Below, in pieces: positions 15,799-25,870 of a DNA stretch of 64,000 nt (positions are counted from its first letter, which is position 1; the number at the start of each line of letters is the position of its first letter). The notes under the pieces were generated by a model. That model saw nothing but the letters and a program-made list of their open reading frames with translations. It made no database searches and was not told the DNA's origin. Source of the DNA: an uncultured Paraburkholderia sp. (lineage in GTDB: Bacteria > Pseudomonadota > Gammaproteobacteria > Burkholderiales > Burkholderiaceae); NCBI GenBank assembly GCA_940746715.1, contig CALNWN010000001.1, forward strand, positions 930,001-994,000. The letters run 5' to 3'. The translations under genes were made by a program, and so were the position numbers.

Positions 15799-18120
15799 TC
15801 ATGCCGGATGATGCCCGTCGTCGCTCGGCCGCTCGCGCGCAATGCGCATGACGTCGAGGTTCGTGCGCACGCGGCGCATGACGTTGGCGAGATGCACACG
15901 GTCGCTCACCTGGATGACAAAGCGCAGAATCGTGGATTCCTGCGACAAGTCCTCGTCCATCGCAATGTGCACGATGTTCGCGTCCGCCGAGGTAATGTCC
16001 GCGGCGACGCGCGCGAACACGCCCTTGGTGTTCTTGACGAGCACCTTCACTGCGACGTCGAAGAGACGCCCTGGCTGCGGCGCCCAAGCAACGTCGATCC
16101 AGCGCGCGGGATCGCGCCGGTGAATGCGCTGCGCCACGCGGCAATCGGTCGTATGAATCGCCATGCCGAGACCGATGCCGATGTAGCCCATGATGTTGTC
16201 GCCCGGAATGGGGCGGCAACAGGCGGACAGCTGCACCGACATGCCTTCCGTGCCGGTAATCACAACCGGCGGCGCATGAGGCACCGAGCTGGAATCGGAG
16301 CGCGAGCCGTCGTCGTCCGCGTCGCGGCCGCTCATCAGCACTTCGATGCGCTTGGCCATGACCGCCGCGACGCGCCGGCCAAGACCGATGTCCGCGAAAA
16401 TTTCCTGACCGTTCTTGTTGCCTGTCCACTGCACGAGCTTTTCCCACGCCTCGGGCGTGACGTCCGACAGCGCGAGGCCGTAGCCCTTCAACGCCTGGTC
16501 GACGAGACGCTCGCCAAGCTGAACCGATTCGTTCAGCCGCATGGTCTTCAGGTAATGGCGGATCGCGGAACGCGCCTTGCCGGTGCGCACGAAGCCGAGC
16601 CACGCGGGGTTCGGCTTCGAATACGGCGCGGTAATGACTTCGACGATATCGCCGCTCTTCAGCTCGGTGCGCAGCGGCAGCAATTCGTTGTTGATCTTGA
16701 CGGCGACGCACTGGTTGCCTAGGTCGCTGTGGATCGAATACGCGAAGTCGAGCGCCGTGGCGCCGCGCGGCAACGCCATGATTTTCGACTTCGGCGTGAA
16801 CACGTACACCGCGTCCGGGAACAGATCGATCTTGACGTGTTCGAAGAATTCGCTGGAATCGCCCGCTTCGCTCTGAATGTCGAGCAGAGACTTGAGCCAC
16901 TGGTGCGCGCGCTTTTGCACGTCGTTCAGATCGGCGCTGCCGTTCTTGTACAGCCAGTGCGCGGCGACGCCCGCTTCGGCGATTTCGTGCATCTTGCGCG
17001 TGCGCGCCTGAAACTCGATTGGCGCGCCGAACGGACCGACGAGCGTGGTGTGCAGCGACTGATACCCGTTGACCTTCGGGATCGCAATGTAGTCCTTGAA
17101 CTTGCCCGGCACGGGCTTGTACAAAGCGTGCAGTGCGCCGATGCAGGTGTAGCACTCGAGCGCGCTGTCGACCACGACGCGAAAGCCGTACACGTCGAGC
17201 ACCTGCGAGAACGACAGCTGCTTGCCGCGCATCTTCTTGTAGATGCTGAAGATGGTTTTCTCGCGGCCGGTGACTTCGGCGTCGATCTTCGCGTCGGCAA
17301 TGGCGCGCTGCACCGACTCCAGAATCTTGCCGACCACTTCGCGCCGGTTGCCGCGCGCGGCCTTCACCGCTTTTTCGAGCGTGGCGTAACGGTGCGGATT
17401 GAAGTTCGCGAAGCTCAGGTCCTGCAACTCGCGATAGGTATTGTTCAGACCGAGCCGGTGGGCGATCGGCGCGTAAATGTCCAGCGTTTCGCGCGCCACG
17501 CGGCGGCGCTTTTCCGGCGGCACCGCGCCAAGCGTGCGCATGTTGTGCAGGCGGTCGGCGAGTTTCACCAGAATCACGCGCACGTCGCGCGCCATGGCGA
17601 GGAGCATCTTGCGGAAGTTTTCCGCCTGCGCTTCCTCGCGATTGCGAAACTCCATTTTGTCGAGCTTCGACAAACCGTCGACCAGTTCCGCGACCTTCGC
17701 GCCGAAACGCTCGGCGAGTTCCGCCTTGGTCACGCCCTGGTCTTCCATCACGTCGTGCAGCAGCGCGGCCATGATGGCCTGGCCGTCCAGATTCCAGCCG
17801 GCGCAGATTTCCGCGACGGCGACCGGGTGCGTGATGTAGGGCTCGCCGCTCTGGCGATACTGGCCGAGGTGCGCTTCGTCGCTGAAATGGAAGGCCGCCT
17901 TGACCTCCTTGATCTCTTCCGGCTGCAGGTAGCCGGACAACGCGGACGTCAGCTTGGCGATGGAAACGACGTCATGCCGGCGCGGCTGCTCCGGCGTGGC
18001 GGTCGGTCCGAACAGATGGCGAAACGACTGTTCGAGGACCGCGTCGATGTACTTGCGTGCAGACGAAGGTGAATCGGCGTCGTGCTCCGCTTCCGTAGCG
18101 GTGGGCGGGGTGGTACTCAT
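15799..18120 (-). CDS. spoT: Bifunctional (p)ppGpp synthetase/hydrolase, SpoT/Rel type
   Basis: 773 residues. It controls (p)ppGpp, the stringent-response messenger. The hydrolase motif HDVMED (residues 122-127) is the intact HDxxED signature, so the hydrolase should be active. Synthetase motifs include GREKTIFSIYKKMRGK and YGFRVVV. A TGS domain (DAVYVFTPKSKIMALPRGAT) and a C-terminal ACT domain follow. Homologues in this position, next to rpoZ, are SpoT-like, while a separate RelA is usual elsewhere in the genome. I chose the ATG at 18120 (MSTTPP); the frame extends 17 codons further. Likely co-transcribed with rpoZ and gmk. Confidence 0.94.
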   Translation of the reverse strand: MSTTPPTATEAEHDADSPSSARKYIDAVLEQSFRHLFGPTATPEQPRRHDVVSIAKLTSALSGYLQPEEIKEVKAAFHFSDEAHLGQYRQSGEPYITHPVAVAEICAGWNLDGQAIMAALLHDVMEDQGVTKAELAERFGAKVAELVDGLSKLDKMEFRNREEAQAENFRKMLLAMARDVRVILVKLADRLHNMRTLGAVPPEKRRRVARETLDIYAPIAHRLGLNNTYRELQDLSFANFNPHRYATLEKAVKAARGNRREVVGKILESVQRAIADAKIDAEVTGREKTIFSIYKKMRGKQLSFSQVLDVYGFRVVVDSALECYTCIGALHALYKPVPGKFKDYIAIPKVNGYQSLHTTLVGPFGAPIEFQARTRKMHEIAEAGVAAHWLYKNGSADLNDVQKRAHQWLKSLLDIQSEAGDSSEFFEHVKIDLFPDAVYVFTPKSKIMALPRGATALDFAYSIHSDLGNQCVAVKINNELLPLRTELKSGDIVEVITAPYSKPNPAWLGFVRTGKARSAIRHYLKTMRLNESVQLGERLVDQALKGYGLALSDVTPEAWEKLVQWTGNKNGQEIFADIGLGRRVAAVMAKRIEVLMSGRDADDDGSRSDSSSVPHAPPVVITGTEGMSVQLSACCRPIPGDNIMGYIGIGLGMAIHTTDCRVAQRIHRRDPARWIDVAWAPQPGRLFDVAVKVLVKNTKGVFARVAADITSADANIVHIAMDEDLSQESTILRFVIQVSDRVHLANVMRRVRTNLDVMRIARERPSDDGHHPA

Positions 18121-18262
18121 GTTCGCCTCCGTAGCGGTTGGGAGTGGACGCCGGTCTGCAGCTCGATGCAATCAGGTGTAGCAGAGCCGGCTAAAAGTTG
18201 CGGCAGGAAGACTGGGCTGATCGATCTGGCCGATCAGCAATCGAACGTGGACACAGTGCGCG

Positions 18263-18466
18263 TTAAACCGGCACCTTCTTCAGCATTTCGACACCGACCT
18301 GGCCGGCCGCGATTTCGCGCAGCGCGACGACCGTGGGCTTGTCGCGGCTTTCGATCTTCGGCGTATGGCCTTGAGCGAGCTGACGCGCGCGATAGGTTGC
18401 GGCGAGCGCGAGTTCGAAACGGTTCGGGATCTGTTTGAGACAGTCTTCGACGGTAATGCGGGCCAT
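18263..18466 (-). CDS. rpoZ: RNA polymerase omega subunit
   Basis: 67 residues, starting [21 protein letters not shown] with the conserved RARQLAQG segment. Omega helps assemble RNA polymerase around beta-prime and transmits ppGpp effects. It lies between gmk and spoT, the order conserved in proteobacteria. Confidence 0.97.
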
Positions 18467-18526
18467 GTTGGGTTCCTTCCCAGTATGTTGCTTATTCTAC
18501 CTTATGTGCTCGAATCGCCGCCGCGC

Positions 18527-19210
18527 TCAGGGGTGCGGGAGGTGAATGCCGAGCTGCACGAAAAGCTGCGTATGGCGCGCGTATTGCGAGGCGAAGCGCG
18601 AGCGCGTTGCCGCCACGAGACACTGCAGTTCGCCGAGCGCGCGATCGAAGTTCTCGTTGATCACCACGTACTCCGCTTCGGCTGCGTGCGCCATCTCGCT
18701 GCCGGCCGCGAGCAGGCGTCGCGTGATGACGTTCGGCTCGTCCTGGCCACGCTTTTTCAGACGCTCTTCGAGCGCTTCGAGCGACGGCGGCAAGATGAAG
18801 ATTTCGACTGCGTTGTGAAACTGCTTCTTCACCTGCTGCGCGCCTTGCCAGTCGATTTCGAGCAGCACGTCATGGCCGCTTTTCATCTGCTCCTCGATCC
18901 ACGCGCGCGACGTGCCGTAGTAGTTGCCGTGCACTTCCGCGCTTTCGAGAAACTCGCCCGCGTCGTGCCGCCGCATGAAGTCGTCGACGGTGGTGAAGTG
19001 ATAGTGCTCGCCGTCCTGCTCCTTCGGACGCGGCGGGCGCGTCGTGTAGGAGATCGACAGACGGATCGCGTCGTCGCCGGCGAGCAGCGCGTTCACGAGC
19101 GTCGACTTGCCGGCGCCGGAAGGCGCGACGACCATGAACAGGTTGCCGGGATAGGCGCCGGCATACGGGTTGCGCGATGCGCCGCTTTCGCGTGTGTGAT
19201 GATCGGTCAT
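18527..19210 (-). CDS. gmk: Guanylate kinase
   Basis: 227 residues. The P-loop reads APSGAGKST, followed by [20 protein letters not shown], which binds GMP, and [13 protein letters not shown]. It phosphorylates GMP to GDP. The start at 19210 ([10 protein letters not shown]) gives an N-terminal extension common in Burkholderia. The gene lies 17 bases after yicC. Confidence 0.96.
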   Translation of the reverse strand: MTDHHTRESGASRNPYAGAYPGNLFMVVAPSGAGKSTLVNALLAGDDAIRLSISYTTRPPRPKEQDGEHYHFTTVDDFMRRHDAGEFLESAEVHGNYYGTSRAWIEEQMKSGHDVLLEIDWQGAQQVKKQFHNAVEIFILPPSLEALEERLKKRGQDEPNVITRRLLAAGSEMAHAAEAEYVVINENFDRALGELQCLVAATRSRFASQYARHTQLFVQLGIHLPHP

Positions 19211-19227
19211 GTTGTGATGCTCCAGCC

Positions 19228-20151
19228 TTATTCCAGATTCTGTACCTGCTCGCGCATCTGTTCGATGAGCAGCTTGAGCGTCATCGACGAATCCGCCAGT
19301 TCCTTCGCCGCCGCCTTCGAGCCGAGCGTGTTCGCCTCGCGATTGAGCTCCTGCATCATGAAGTCGAGCCGCTTGCCGACCTTGCCGCCCTTCTGGATTA
19401 CGTGGCGCGTTTCGTTCAGATGCGCGGTGAGGCGCGACAGCTCTTCGGCGATGTCGATGCGGATGCCGTACATCGTCACTTCCTGGCGAATCCGCTCGTT
19501 GATCTCTTCGCGCGACACGATGGTCGCAGCCGTATCCGGCGCGGCGATGCCGAGCGCTTCCTGCAAACGTTCGACGATCTTCTGCTGATGCTTCGCGATC
19601 AGCTCCGGCACGAGCGGCGTGATCTTCGTGACGATCGCTTCCATCTCCGTGACGTTGGCGATCAGCATGTTGGCCAGCTGGGCGCCTTCGCGGGCGCGCA
19701 CGTCGATCAGATCCGCAATCGCCTGCTTGCCGCACGCGAGCACCGCATCGCGCAGCTCGTCGGGCGCCACGCCGGTTTCGGCGAGCACGCCAGGCCAGCG
19801 CAGAATCTCGCCGGTGCGCAGACGCCCGGCGTCGGGAAACGTCGCGAGCACCGTGCGCTCGAGCAGCGCCAGTTGCGTCAGCGCGTCATGATTGATCGAA
19901 CCGGCGTTCGCCGTCTGTTCGCTACGCTGCAGATTGATGCGGATATCCACCTTGCCGCGCGACAGCTTGTTCATCAGCATTTCGCGCAACGTGGGTTCGC
20001 ACACGCGCACGTCTTCGGGCATACGGAAGTTCAGGTCGAGAAAGCGCGAATTCACCGTGCGCAGTTCGACCGACACGCTCACGCCGCCCGTGCCCGACGC
20101 CGCGACGAGTTCGCGGGTCGCGCTCGCATAGCCAGTCATGCTGTAGATCAT
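19228..20151 (-). CDS. yicC: YicC family endoribonuclease
   Basis: 307 residues, beginning [15 protein letters not shown], the invariant YicC start. It contains [18 protein letters not shown] and the C-terminal [20 protein letters not shown]. Family members are endoribonucleases linked to stationary-phase survival and small-RNA decay. The frame extends 29 codons upstream, but the family start is clear. Head of the yicC-gmk-rpoZ-spoT group, divergent from rph. Confidence 0.95.
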   Translation of the reverse strand: MIYSMTGYASATRELVAASGTGGVSVSVELRTVNSRFLDLNFRMPEDVRVCEPTLREMLMNKLSRGKVDIRINLQRSEQTANAGSINHDALTQLALLERTVLATFPDAGRLRTGEILRWPGVLAETGVAPDELRDAVLACGKQAIADLIDVRAREGAQLANMLIANVTEMEAIVTKITPLVPELIAKHQQKIVERLQEALGIAAPDTAATIVSREEINERIRQEVTMYGIRIDIAEELSRLTAHLNETRHVIQKGGKVGKRLDFMMQELNREANTLGSKAAAKELADSSMTLKLLIEQMREQVQNLE

Positions 20152-20372
20152 CGTATTTCTCGCGATGGTGGCCGCGCGCGAGGCGCCGGCCGAAGGGTCG
20201 AATCGCCCGGCGTGTACGAGACGCGAGGCGGTGAACACGCATTATCCCATTTTTGGCGATGGGACCCCTTGTAGAGCCACAGCCGACGCGGCTGGCCGCC
20301 GGACGCATGGCTCGCGCGATCGGCTGTAAAATCGTGCTTTTCCCTCCTGCATTCTTCCTGGCCGAATTCACT

Positions 20373-21113
20373 ATGACCGACACCACTCAACGCCCGAGCG
20401 GGCGCCTCGCCGATCAACTGCGCGACGTGCGCATCACGCGCCACTACACGAAGCACGCGGAGGGCTCGGTGCTGGTCGAATTCGGCGACACCAAGGTGAT
20501 CTGCACCGCGAGTATCGCGGAGACCGTGCCGTCGTTTCTGCGCGATCGCGGCCAGGGCTGGCTCACCGCCGAATACGGCATGCTGCCGCGCGCCACGCAC
20601 ACGCGCAGTGACCGCGAAGCCGCGCGCGGCAAGCAGACCGGACGCACGCAGGAAATCCAGCGTCTCATCGGGCGCGCGCTGCGTTCCGTGTTCGATCTGG
20701 AGAAGCTCGGCGCGCGCACGCTGCATATCGACTGCGACGTCATCCAGGCGGACGGCGGCACGCGCACGGCCAGCATCACCGGCGCGTTCGTCGCCGCGCA
20801 CGATGCCGTGAGCAAATTGCTCGCTGCGGGCCGCATCGAAAGCTCGCCCATCAGCGATTTCGTCGCGGCGATTTCGGTCGGCGTGTATGACGGCGTGCCC
20901 GTGCTCGACCTCGACTACGACGAAGACTCGCAATGCGACACCGACATGAATGTCGTGATGACGGGCACGGGCGGCTTCGTCGAAATTCAGGGCACCGCCG
21001 AGGGCGTGCCTTTCTCGCGCGACGAAATGAACGCGCTGCTCGATCTGGCCAGCAACGGCATAGCGACGCTGATCGCGAAGCAGAAAGCGGCATTGGAGTA
21101 TCGAGGTGAGTGA
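20373..21113 (+). CDS. rph: Ribonuclease PH
   Basis: 246 residues, a phosphorolytic 3'-5' exoribonuclease that trims tRNA 3' ends. Motifs: [49 protein letters not shown], and [19 protein letters not shown]. The ATG at 20373 matches homologues. It overlaps rdgB by eight bases, so the two are probably translated together. Confidence 0.97.
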   Translation: MTDTTQRPSGRLADQLRDVRITRHYTKHAEGSVLVEFGDTKVICTASIAETVPSFLRDRGQGWLTAEYGMLPRATHTRSDREAARGKQTGRTQEIQRLIGRALRSVFDLEKLGARTLHIDCDVIQADGGTRTASITGAFVAAHDAVSKLLAAGRIESSPISDFVAAISVGVYDGVPVLDLDYDEDSQCDTDMNVVMTGTGGFVEIQGTAEGVPFSRDEMNALLDLASNGIATLIAKQKAALEYRGE

Positions 21114-21730
21114 AGTTCGCGAAGGCCCGCGCGCGCCGTTGAACAAAGTCGTGCTCGCGTCGAACAACGCGGGCAAGTTGCGCGAGTTCGCGGCGCTGCT
21201 CGGCGCGGCCGGCATCGAATTGATTGCGCAAGGCGAACTCGGCGTGCCCGAAGCGGAAGAGCCGCATCCCACGTTCGTTGAAAACGCTTTGGCGAAGGCG
21301 CGTCATGCCGCGAAGCTCACGGGCCTGCCCGCCCTCGCCGACGATTCGGGCCTCTGTGTGCGTGCGCTGCGCGGCGCGCCCGGCGTTTATTCGGCGCGTT
21401 ACGCGCAACTCGCTGGCGGCGAAAAAAGCGACGCCGCCAACAACGCGCGGCTCGTGTCGGCGCTGCAAGGCGAAACCGATCGGCGCGCGTACTACTACTG
21501 CGTGCTCGCGCTCGTGCGTCACGCAGACGACCCCGAGCCGCTGATCGCGGAAGGCCGCTGGCATGGAGAAATGCTGGATGCGCCGCGCGGCTCGCATGGC
21601 TTTGGCTACGATCCGTACTTCTTCTTGCCGTCGCTGAACGCGAGCGCCGCGGAGCTGGAACCGGCGGTGAAGAACGCCAGCAGCGATTGCGCTGCGCCAC
21701 CTGCTCGCGCGTCTGACGGAGGAAGCGTGA
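21106..21730 (+). CDS. rdgB: Non-canonical purine NTP pyrophosphatase (frameshift near the C terminus)
   Basis: Hydrolyses ITP, dITP and XTP to keep them out of nucleic acids. Motifs: [38 protein letters not shown], and GFGYDPYFF. After PAVKNA the frame shifts near 21688. In the other phase the normal end [12 protein letters not shown] appears, with its stop at 21728-21730 inside the hemW start. As written, the frame instead runs on into HemW and gives an artificial 616-residue fusion. The repaired protein is about 207 residues. Confidence 0.92.
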
Positions 21731-22956
21731 TTCCGATCAAACCGACGCCCGCCGATGTCGGCAACGGCGTCATCAAGGCATTCACGTCGCCGGGCAGCAT
21801 CCGCCTGACGTCGTTGCCGCCGCTCTCGCTGTACGTACATTTTCCGTGGTGCGTGCGCAAGTGTCCGTACTGCGATTTCAACTCGCACGAGTGGAAAGGC
21901 GAGACTTTCCCCGAGAACGATTATCTGGACGCGCTGCGCGCCGATCTGGAGATGGCGCTGCCGCTCGTGTGGGGCCGGCAGGTGCATACGGTGTTTATCG
22001 GCGGCGGTACGCCGAGCTTGCTGTCCGCGGCGGGGCTCGACCGCATGCTGTCGGACATTCGCGCGCTGCTGCCGCTCGACGCCGACGCGGAAATCACGCT
22101 CGAGGCCAACCCTGGCACCTTCGAAGCCGCGAAGTTCGCGCAGTTTCGCGCGAGCGGCGTGAACCGCCTGTCGGTGGGAATTCAGAGTTTCAATGAAGCG
22201 CATCTTAAGGCGCTCGGCCGGATTCATGATTCGACGCAGGCGCGTCGTGCCGTGGAGGTCGCCGCGAACACGTTCGACAATTTCAACCTCGACCTGATGT
22301 TCGCGCTTCCGCGCCAAACGCTCGCCGAATGCGAGGCCGATGTGGAGACCGCGTTGTCGTTTGCGCCGCCGCATCTTTCGCTGTATCACCTGACGCTCGA
22401 GCCCAACACGCTGTTTGCGAAATTCCCGCCCGCCTTGCCGGACGACGACGCCTCCGCCGACATGCAGGACTGGATTCACGAGCGCACGTCGGCCGCCGGT
22501 TACTGGCGCTATGAAGTGTCGGCGTATGCGAAGCCGCATCGGCAGAGCAGGCACAATCTCAACTACTGGCGTTTTGGCGATTATCTCGGCATTGGCGCCG
22601 GCGCCCATACGAAGCTGTCGTTTCCGAACCGCGTGCTGCGCCAGGCGCGCTACAAGCATCCGGCCACCTTCATCGAGCAGGCGAAAGCCGGCGCGGCGGT
22701 GCAGGAAGAACACGAGGTGAGCGCGCGCGACCTGCCGTTCGAATTCATGCTGAATGCGCTGCGGCTGGTGGAAGGCTTTCCGGTGCACCGGTTCATCGAA
22801 CGCACGGGTTTGCCGATGACCTCTGTCGAACCGGCTCTGCAGGAAGCGGAGCGCCGCAAGCTCATCACGCGCGACCACGAAAAGATTGCGCCGACGCCGC
22901 TTGGCCAGGCATTTCTGAACGATCTGCAGGCGCTGTTTTTGAAAGATCCGCAGTGA
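21727..22956 (+). CDS. hemW: HemW, heme chaperone (radical SAM)
   Basis: 409 residues from a GTG at 21727 that overlaps the rdgB stop (GTGA). The radical-SAM cluster motif is CVRKCPYC (CX3CX2C), followed by FIGGGTPSLL and LEANPGTFE. It lacks the extra cysteine of HemN's CX3CX2CXC, which marks it as HemW, a heme-binding protein that delivers heme to respiratory enzymes, not a coproporphyrinogen dehydrogenase. Order rph-rdgB-hemW is the usual one in beta-proteobacteria. Confidence 0.95.
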   Translation: MIPIKPTPADVGNGVIKAFTSPGSIRLTSLPPLSLYVHFPWCVRKCPYCDFNSHEWKGETFPENDYLDALRADLEMALPLVWGRQVHTVFIGGGTPSLLSAAGLDRMLSDIRALLPLDADAEITLEANPGTFEAAKFAQFRASGVNRLSVGIQSFNEAHLKALGRIHDSTQARRAVEVAANTFDNFNLDLMFALPRQTLAECEADVETALSFAPPHLSLYHLTLEPNTLFAKFPPALPDDDASADMQDWIHERTSAAGYWRYEVSAYAKPHRQSRHNLNYWRFGDYLGIGAGAHTKLSFPNRVLRQARYKHPATFIEQAKAGAAVQEEHEVSARDLPFEFMLNALRLVEGFPVHRFIERTGLPMTSVEPALQEAERRKLITRDHEKIAPTPLGQAFLNDLQALFLKDPQ

Positions 22957-23011
22957 ATGCGGATTTAGAGGGCGCCGCAGCGACGACTTTTCAGGTTACA
23001 ATTTGCGGCTT

Positions 23012-23101
23012 GGAGGTGTGGCCGAGTGGTTTAAGGCACCGGTCTTGAAAACCGGCGAAGGAGTGATCCTTCCGTGAGTTCGAATCTCACCGCCTCCGCC
23101 A
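23012..23101 (+). tRNA. tRNA-Ser (anticodon TGA)
   Basis: 90 bases with the long variable arm (cgaaggagtgatccttccgtg) typical of class II tRNAs and an encoded GCCA end. The anticodon loop is ctTGAaa. A TTACAAT box at about 22996 is the probable -10. Confidence 0.97.
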
Positions 23102-23116
23102 GATTCCTTCAATACG

Positions 23117-23148
23117 AACATGGGCCACACGGCCCATGTTTCGTTTCT
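23117..23148 (+). terminator. Terminator after tRNA-Ser
   Basis: 10-base stem aacatgggcc/ggcccatgtt with a 4-base loop. The T tract after it is interrupted (tcgtttc). Confidence 0.65.
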
Positions 23149-23307
23149 GGCCTCGGCGGCTAGTCACTTCTGCAGCACTGCGTCGACTGAATTTCAGTCT
23201 CAAACAAGCTGCACAACGCTGCTGGCCGCGCCGTAAAGCGCCGCTTTCACATTAGCCAGCAACTGGTCGATCGCCCTGCGCCTCCAACGAAGCGCCCGGC
23301 GACTTCC

Positions 23308-23538
23308 TCAGACACTAACCGCTTCCAGCCTCTCGCGTGCGTCGGCGCAACGCCGGTTGAGATCGCGATGCATCAGCTGGCTGTCGAGCAGCGACGATAC
23401 ATCGGTCAAGCCATAATCAAAGCGCAAGACGTATTCGATGTCCGTGTAATCGTGATAGGCGCCGCTGTCGGCCAGCTTCTGCGCTTCGGCGAAAGCCGCA
23501 TGTTGCCGCTCGCCGTTCATCAAATCTCTGATCGCCAT
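23308..23538 (-). CDS. Small hypothetical protein, 76 residues
   Basis: Starts MAIRDLMNGERQHAAF at 23538 with a GGAG ribosome site nine bases upstream; the frame could extend to 23571. Other stretches are YHDYTDIEYVLRFDYGL and LNRRCADARERLEAVSV. It is mostly helical, charged and cytoplasmic. I do not recognise a family. Codon use is like the neighbouring genes. Confidence 0.6.
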   Translation of the reverse strand: MAIRDLMNGERQHAAFAEAQKLADSGAYHDYTDIEYVLRFDYGLTDVSSLLDSQLMHRDLNRRCADARERLEAVSV

Positions 23539-23717
23539 GATTGCCGCTCCGAGGAACAGTGACCTCATCATAGCAATGCAAATTCACACGCAAGGTCGCG
23601 TGCGCGCAACACTTGGTGTTTTCCGGTAGATGCGTCGCGCGCCCTCGCGCCAGCCGCGCGGCTGTAACCGACCACACCCACGCCGCTTTCAGGCAGCCGC
23701 CGTCATTGGCGACGACT

Positions 23718-24924
23718 TCAAGCAACAGCTACTGGCGCCTTCGTCCCGTGCCATCTGACGACCAGAATGCGCCCGACATAACACAGCGATCCCGCCACGC
23801 CCACCACGATCCCCATGCCCTTGGGCGAGCCGTCCGGCCACAGGCCGACGGCGAGGCTCGACAGCGCGCCGAGCGCCAGTTGCACCGCGCCGAACAGGGC
23901 GGCCGCCGCGCCCGCGTTCACCGGATAGCGATGCATCAGATCCGTAGTGCAATTGGCCGACAGCAAACCCACCACACCGACGACAAAGAACAGGCCCGCC
24001 ACGATCGACCACAAGCCGCCCCACCCCGTCAGCGAGACAAGGCACACGAACAGCGACGCGATGCAACTCACGGTGGCCGCGAACGAAATGATCGGCAACG
24101 ACCCGAGCTGACCGACGAGCCGCGTGTTCATGAAATTGCCGAACATGATGCCGACGATGTTCAGCGCGAACAGAAAACCATAGTGCTGCGCCGACACGTG
24201 AAAATATTCGATGTAGACGAACGGCGTGGCCGTGATGTACGCGAACATCGACGCGAACGCCATACCGCCACACAGCATATGCCCCCAAGCCACAGGATCG
24301 CGCAGCAACCGGCCGTAGGCGGCAAACGACTTCAACAGCGCCGAGTGCGCGCGCTTCTCGCGCGGCCAGGTTTCCGGCACCTTGAGGAACGCGGTGACTG
24401 CGCACGCGGTGCCGAACAGCGTCAGCGCGACAAAGACGACGCGCCAGCCGCCGATCAGCAGCAGTTGTCCGCCGATCAGCGGCGCGAGCAACGGCCCGAT
24501 CGACGTGACGATGGCGAGCATCGACAGCACGCGGGCCGCGTCGGTCGGACCGTGGGCATCGCGCGCAATGGCGCGAGCCAGCACGGATGCCGCGCCGGCC
24601 CCGAGCGCCTGCACGAAGCGGAACGTCACGAGCGCGACGATCGAGAACGACAGCGTGCAGGCAATGCTCGCCAGTGCATACATGATGATGCGGCCGGCGG
24701 CCATATGTATCCGACAGCGGGCCATAAAGCAGCATGCCGATCGAAAAGCCGAACATGAAGCTGGTGAGCGTGGTTTGCGCCGCGCTCATGCCGATCGCGA
24801 ATGCCTGCGCGATGGTGGGCAAGCTCGGCAGATACATGTCGATCGAAATCGGCCCGCAGGCGGCAAGCGCGCCGAGCAACAGAATCAGCCGGCCATCTGG
24901 CCGGCGTCCGGTGACATGAGACAT
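23718..24924 (-). pseudogene. bcr: Bcr/CflA family drug-resistance transporter (one frameshift)
   Basis: A major-facilitator exporter of the Bcr/CflA drug:H+ antiporter group, twelve expected helices. The N terminus has GPISIDMYLPSLPTIAQAF and MLLYGPLSDTYGRRP. The frame breaks at about 24691; dropping one base restores IIMYALASIACTLSF and the rest to a stop at 23718. The repaired length is about 401 residues, normal for the family. The likely start is the ATG at 24924 (MSHVTGRRPDGR). Confidence 0.88.
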
Positions 24925-25184
24925 GGGAATCCAGGTGAAGCGCGCGTCTTTCGGCAAAGCGGCGCGCGGTGAGACGAAAGACCGGCATTGACCCAGTCGA
25001 TTGTACGCGACGCTGACAACGGCTGCCGCGTCGCGCGCAAGAGAAACGGCGCCATGCATTGGGATTGGACCAAGTGTTGCGGCAAGCACGTCGCCGATCG
25101 GTTAAGCTGCCGCGTGAAGCGGTCGGCGTCGCGCGCAGATACGAGAGCGGCGCCCCCCTCCCGACCTCCCTCTGCAACACTGCA

Positions 25185-25748
25185 ATGACTGCGTTCCTGC
25201 TGATCTGGAGCCCCAAATGGCCGTGGCCCGAGTTGCCCGACGTGGCCCGACGCGTCGCAACGAGCGTCGCCGTAGCCGACGTCTGGGGCTGCGGATTCGC
25301 CCGCGGCATTCTGCCCGGCGATCGCGTGTTTCTGCATCGCGTCGCCATGGAACCCAAGGGCATCTTCGGCTCAGGCTATGTGACGCGGGCACCGTACGAA
25401 GTCCCGGACCCGGCGACGAAGCGCGGCTACCGCCTGTGCATCGACTTCGTGTATGACTGGCTCGTCGACGCCCATCAGCAGGTGGTGATTCCTCGCGACT
25501 CGTTGCGCGCGCATCCATTTTCGGTACAGACGTGGGACGCGCAGAGCTCGGGCACGGTGATCAAACCGATTGCGGAAGGCGCGCTCGAAAAGCGCTGGGC
25601 CGAACTGACCGGCAAACGTAAGCCGCCCGCTCTGGAGGCGCCAACCGGCCCGGTGCGTTCAAGTAAAGCGTCGGCGCATGCGGCGGCTGCAGAAGCCAGC
25701 ACGCCGTCGGCAAAGATCCCTGCAGGCAAAGGCCCGCCGGAGCGCTGA
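25185..25748 (+). CDS. EVE-like (PUA-superfamily) domain protein
   Basis: 187 residues. It starts [20 protein letters not shown] and contains [23 protein letters not shown], the pattern of EVE/PUA-like domains that bind modified bases. The last ~55 residues are Ala/Pro/Lys-rich and probably disordered. The frame extends to 25059, but the domain begins at the ATG at 25185. Similar domains occur alone or with McrBC-like systems; no such partner is present here, and the next gene is hemL. Confidence 0.7.
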   Translation: MTAFLLIWSPKWPWPELPDVARRVATSVAVADVWGCGFARGILPGDRVFLHRVAMEPKGIFGSGYVTRAPYEVPDPATKRGYRLCIDFVYDWLVDAHQQVVIPRDSLRAHPFSVQTWDAQSSGTVIKPIAEGALEKRWAELTGKRKPPALEAPTGPVRSSKASAHAAAAEASTPSAKIPAGKGPPER

Positions 25749-25870
25749 AAACGCGCTCGAATGCCCACGCCCGCGCGCAAAACCCGTTCGCACCGACTCC
25801 GGTACAATTTCCTCACCTACTCCGGCGCCGCGCAACCCGCGCCGCCGCGCAACCCCATTCAGTCATCGCC

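Noticed and set aside
21106-22956. A genuine RdgB-HemW two-domain enzyme
   Set aside because: The normal RdgB end and stop are present in another phase and overlap a proper hemW start, so the fusion follows from one indel.
25185-25748. EVE-domain protein as part of a restriction or defence system
   Set aside because: No McrB/McrC, nuclease or methyltransferase lies nearby; neighbours are hemL and a drug exporter.
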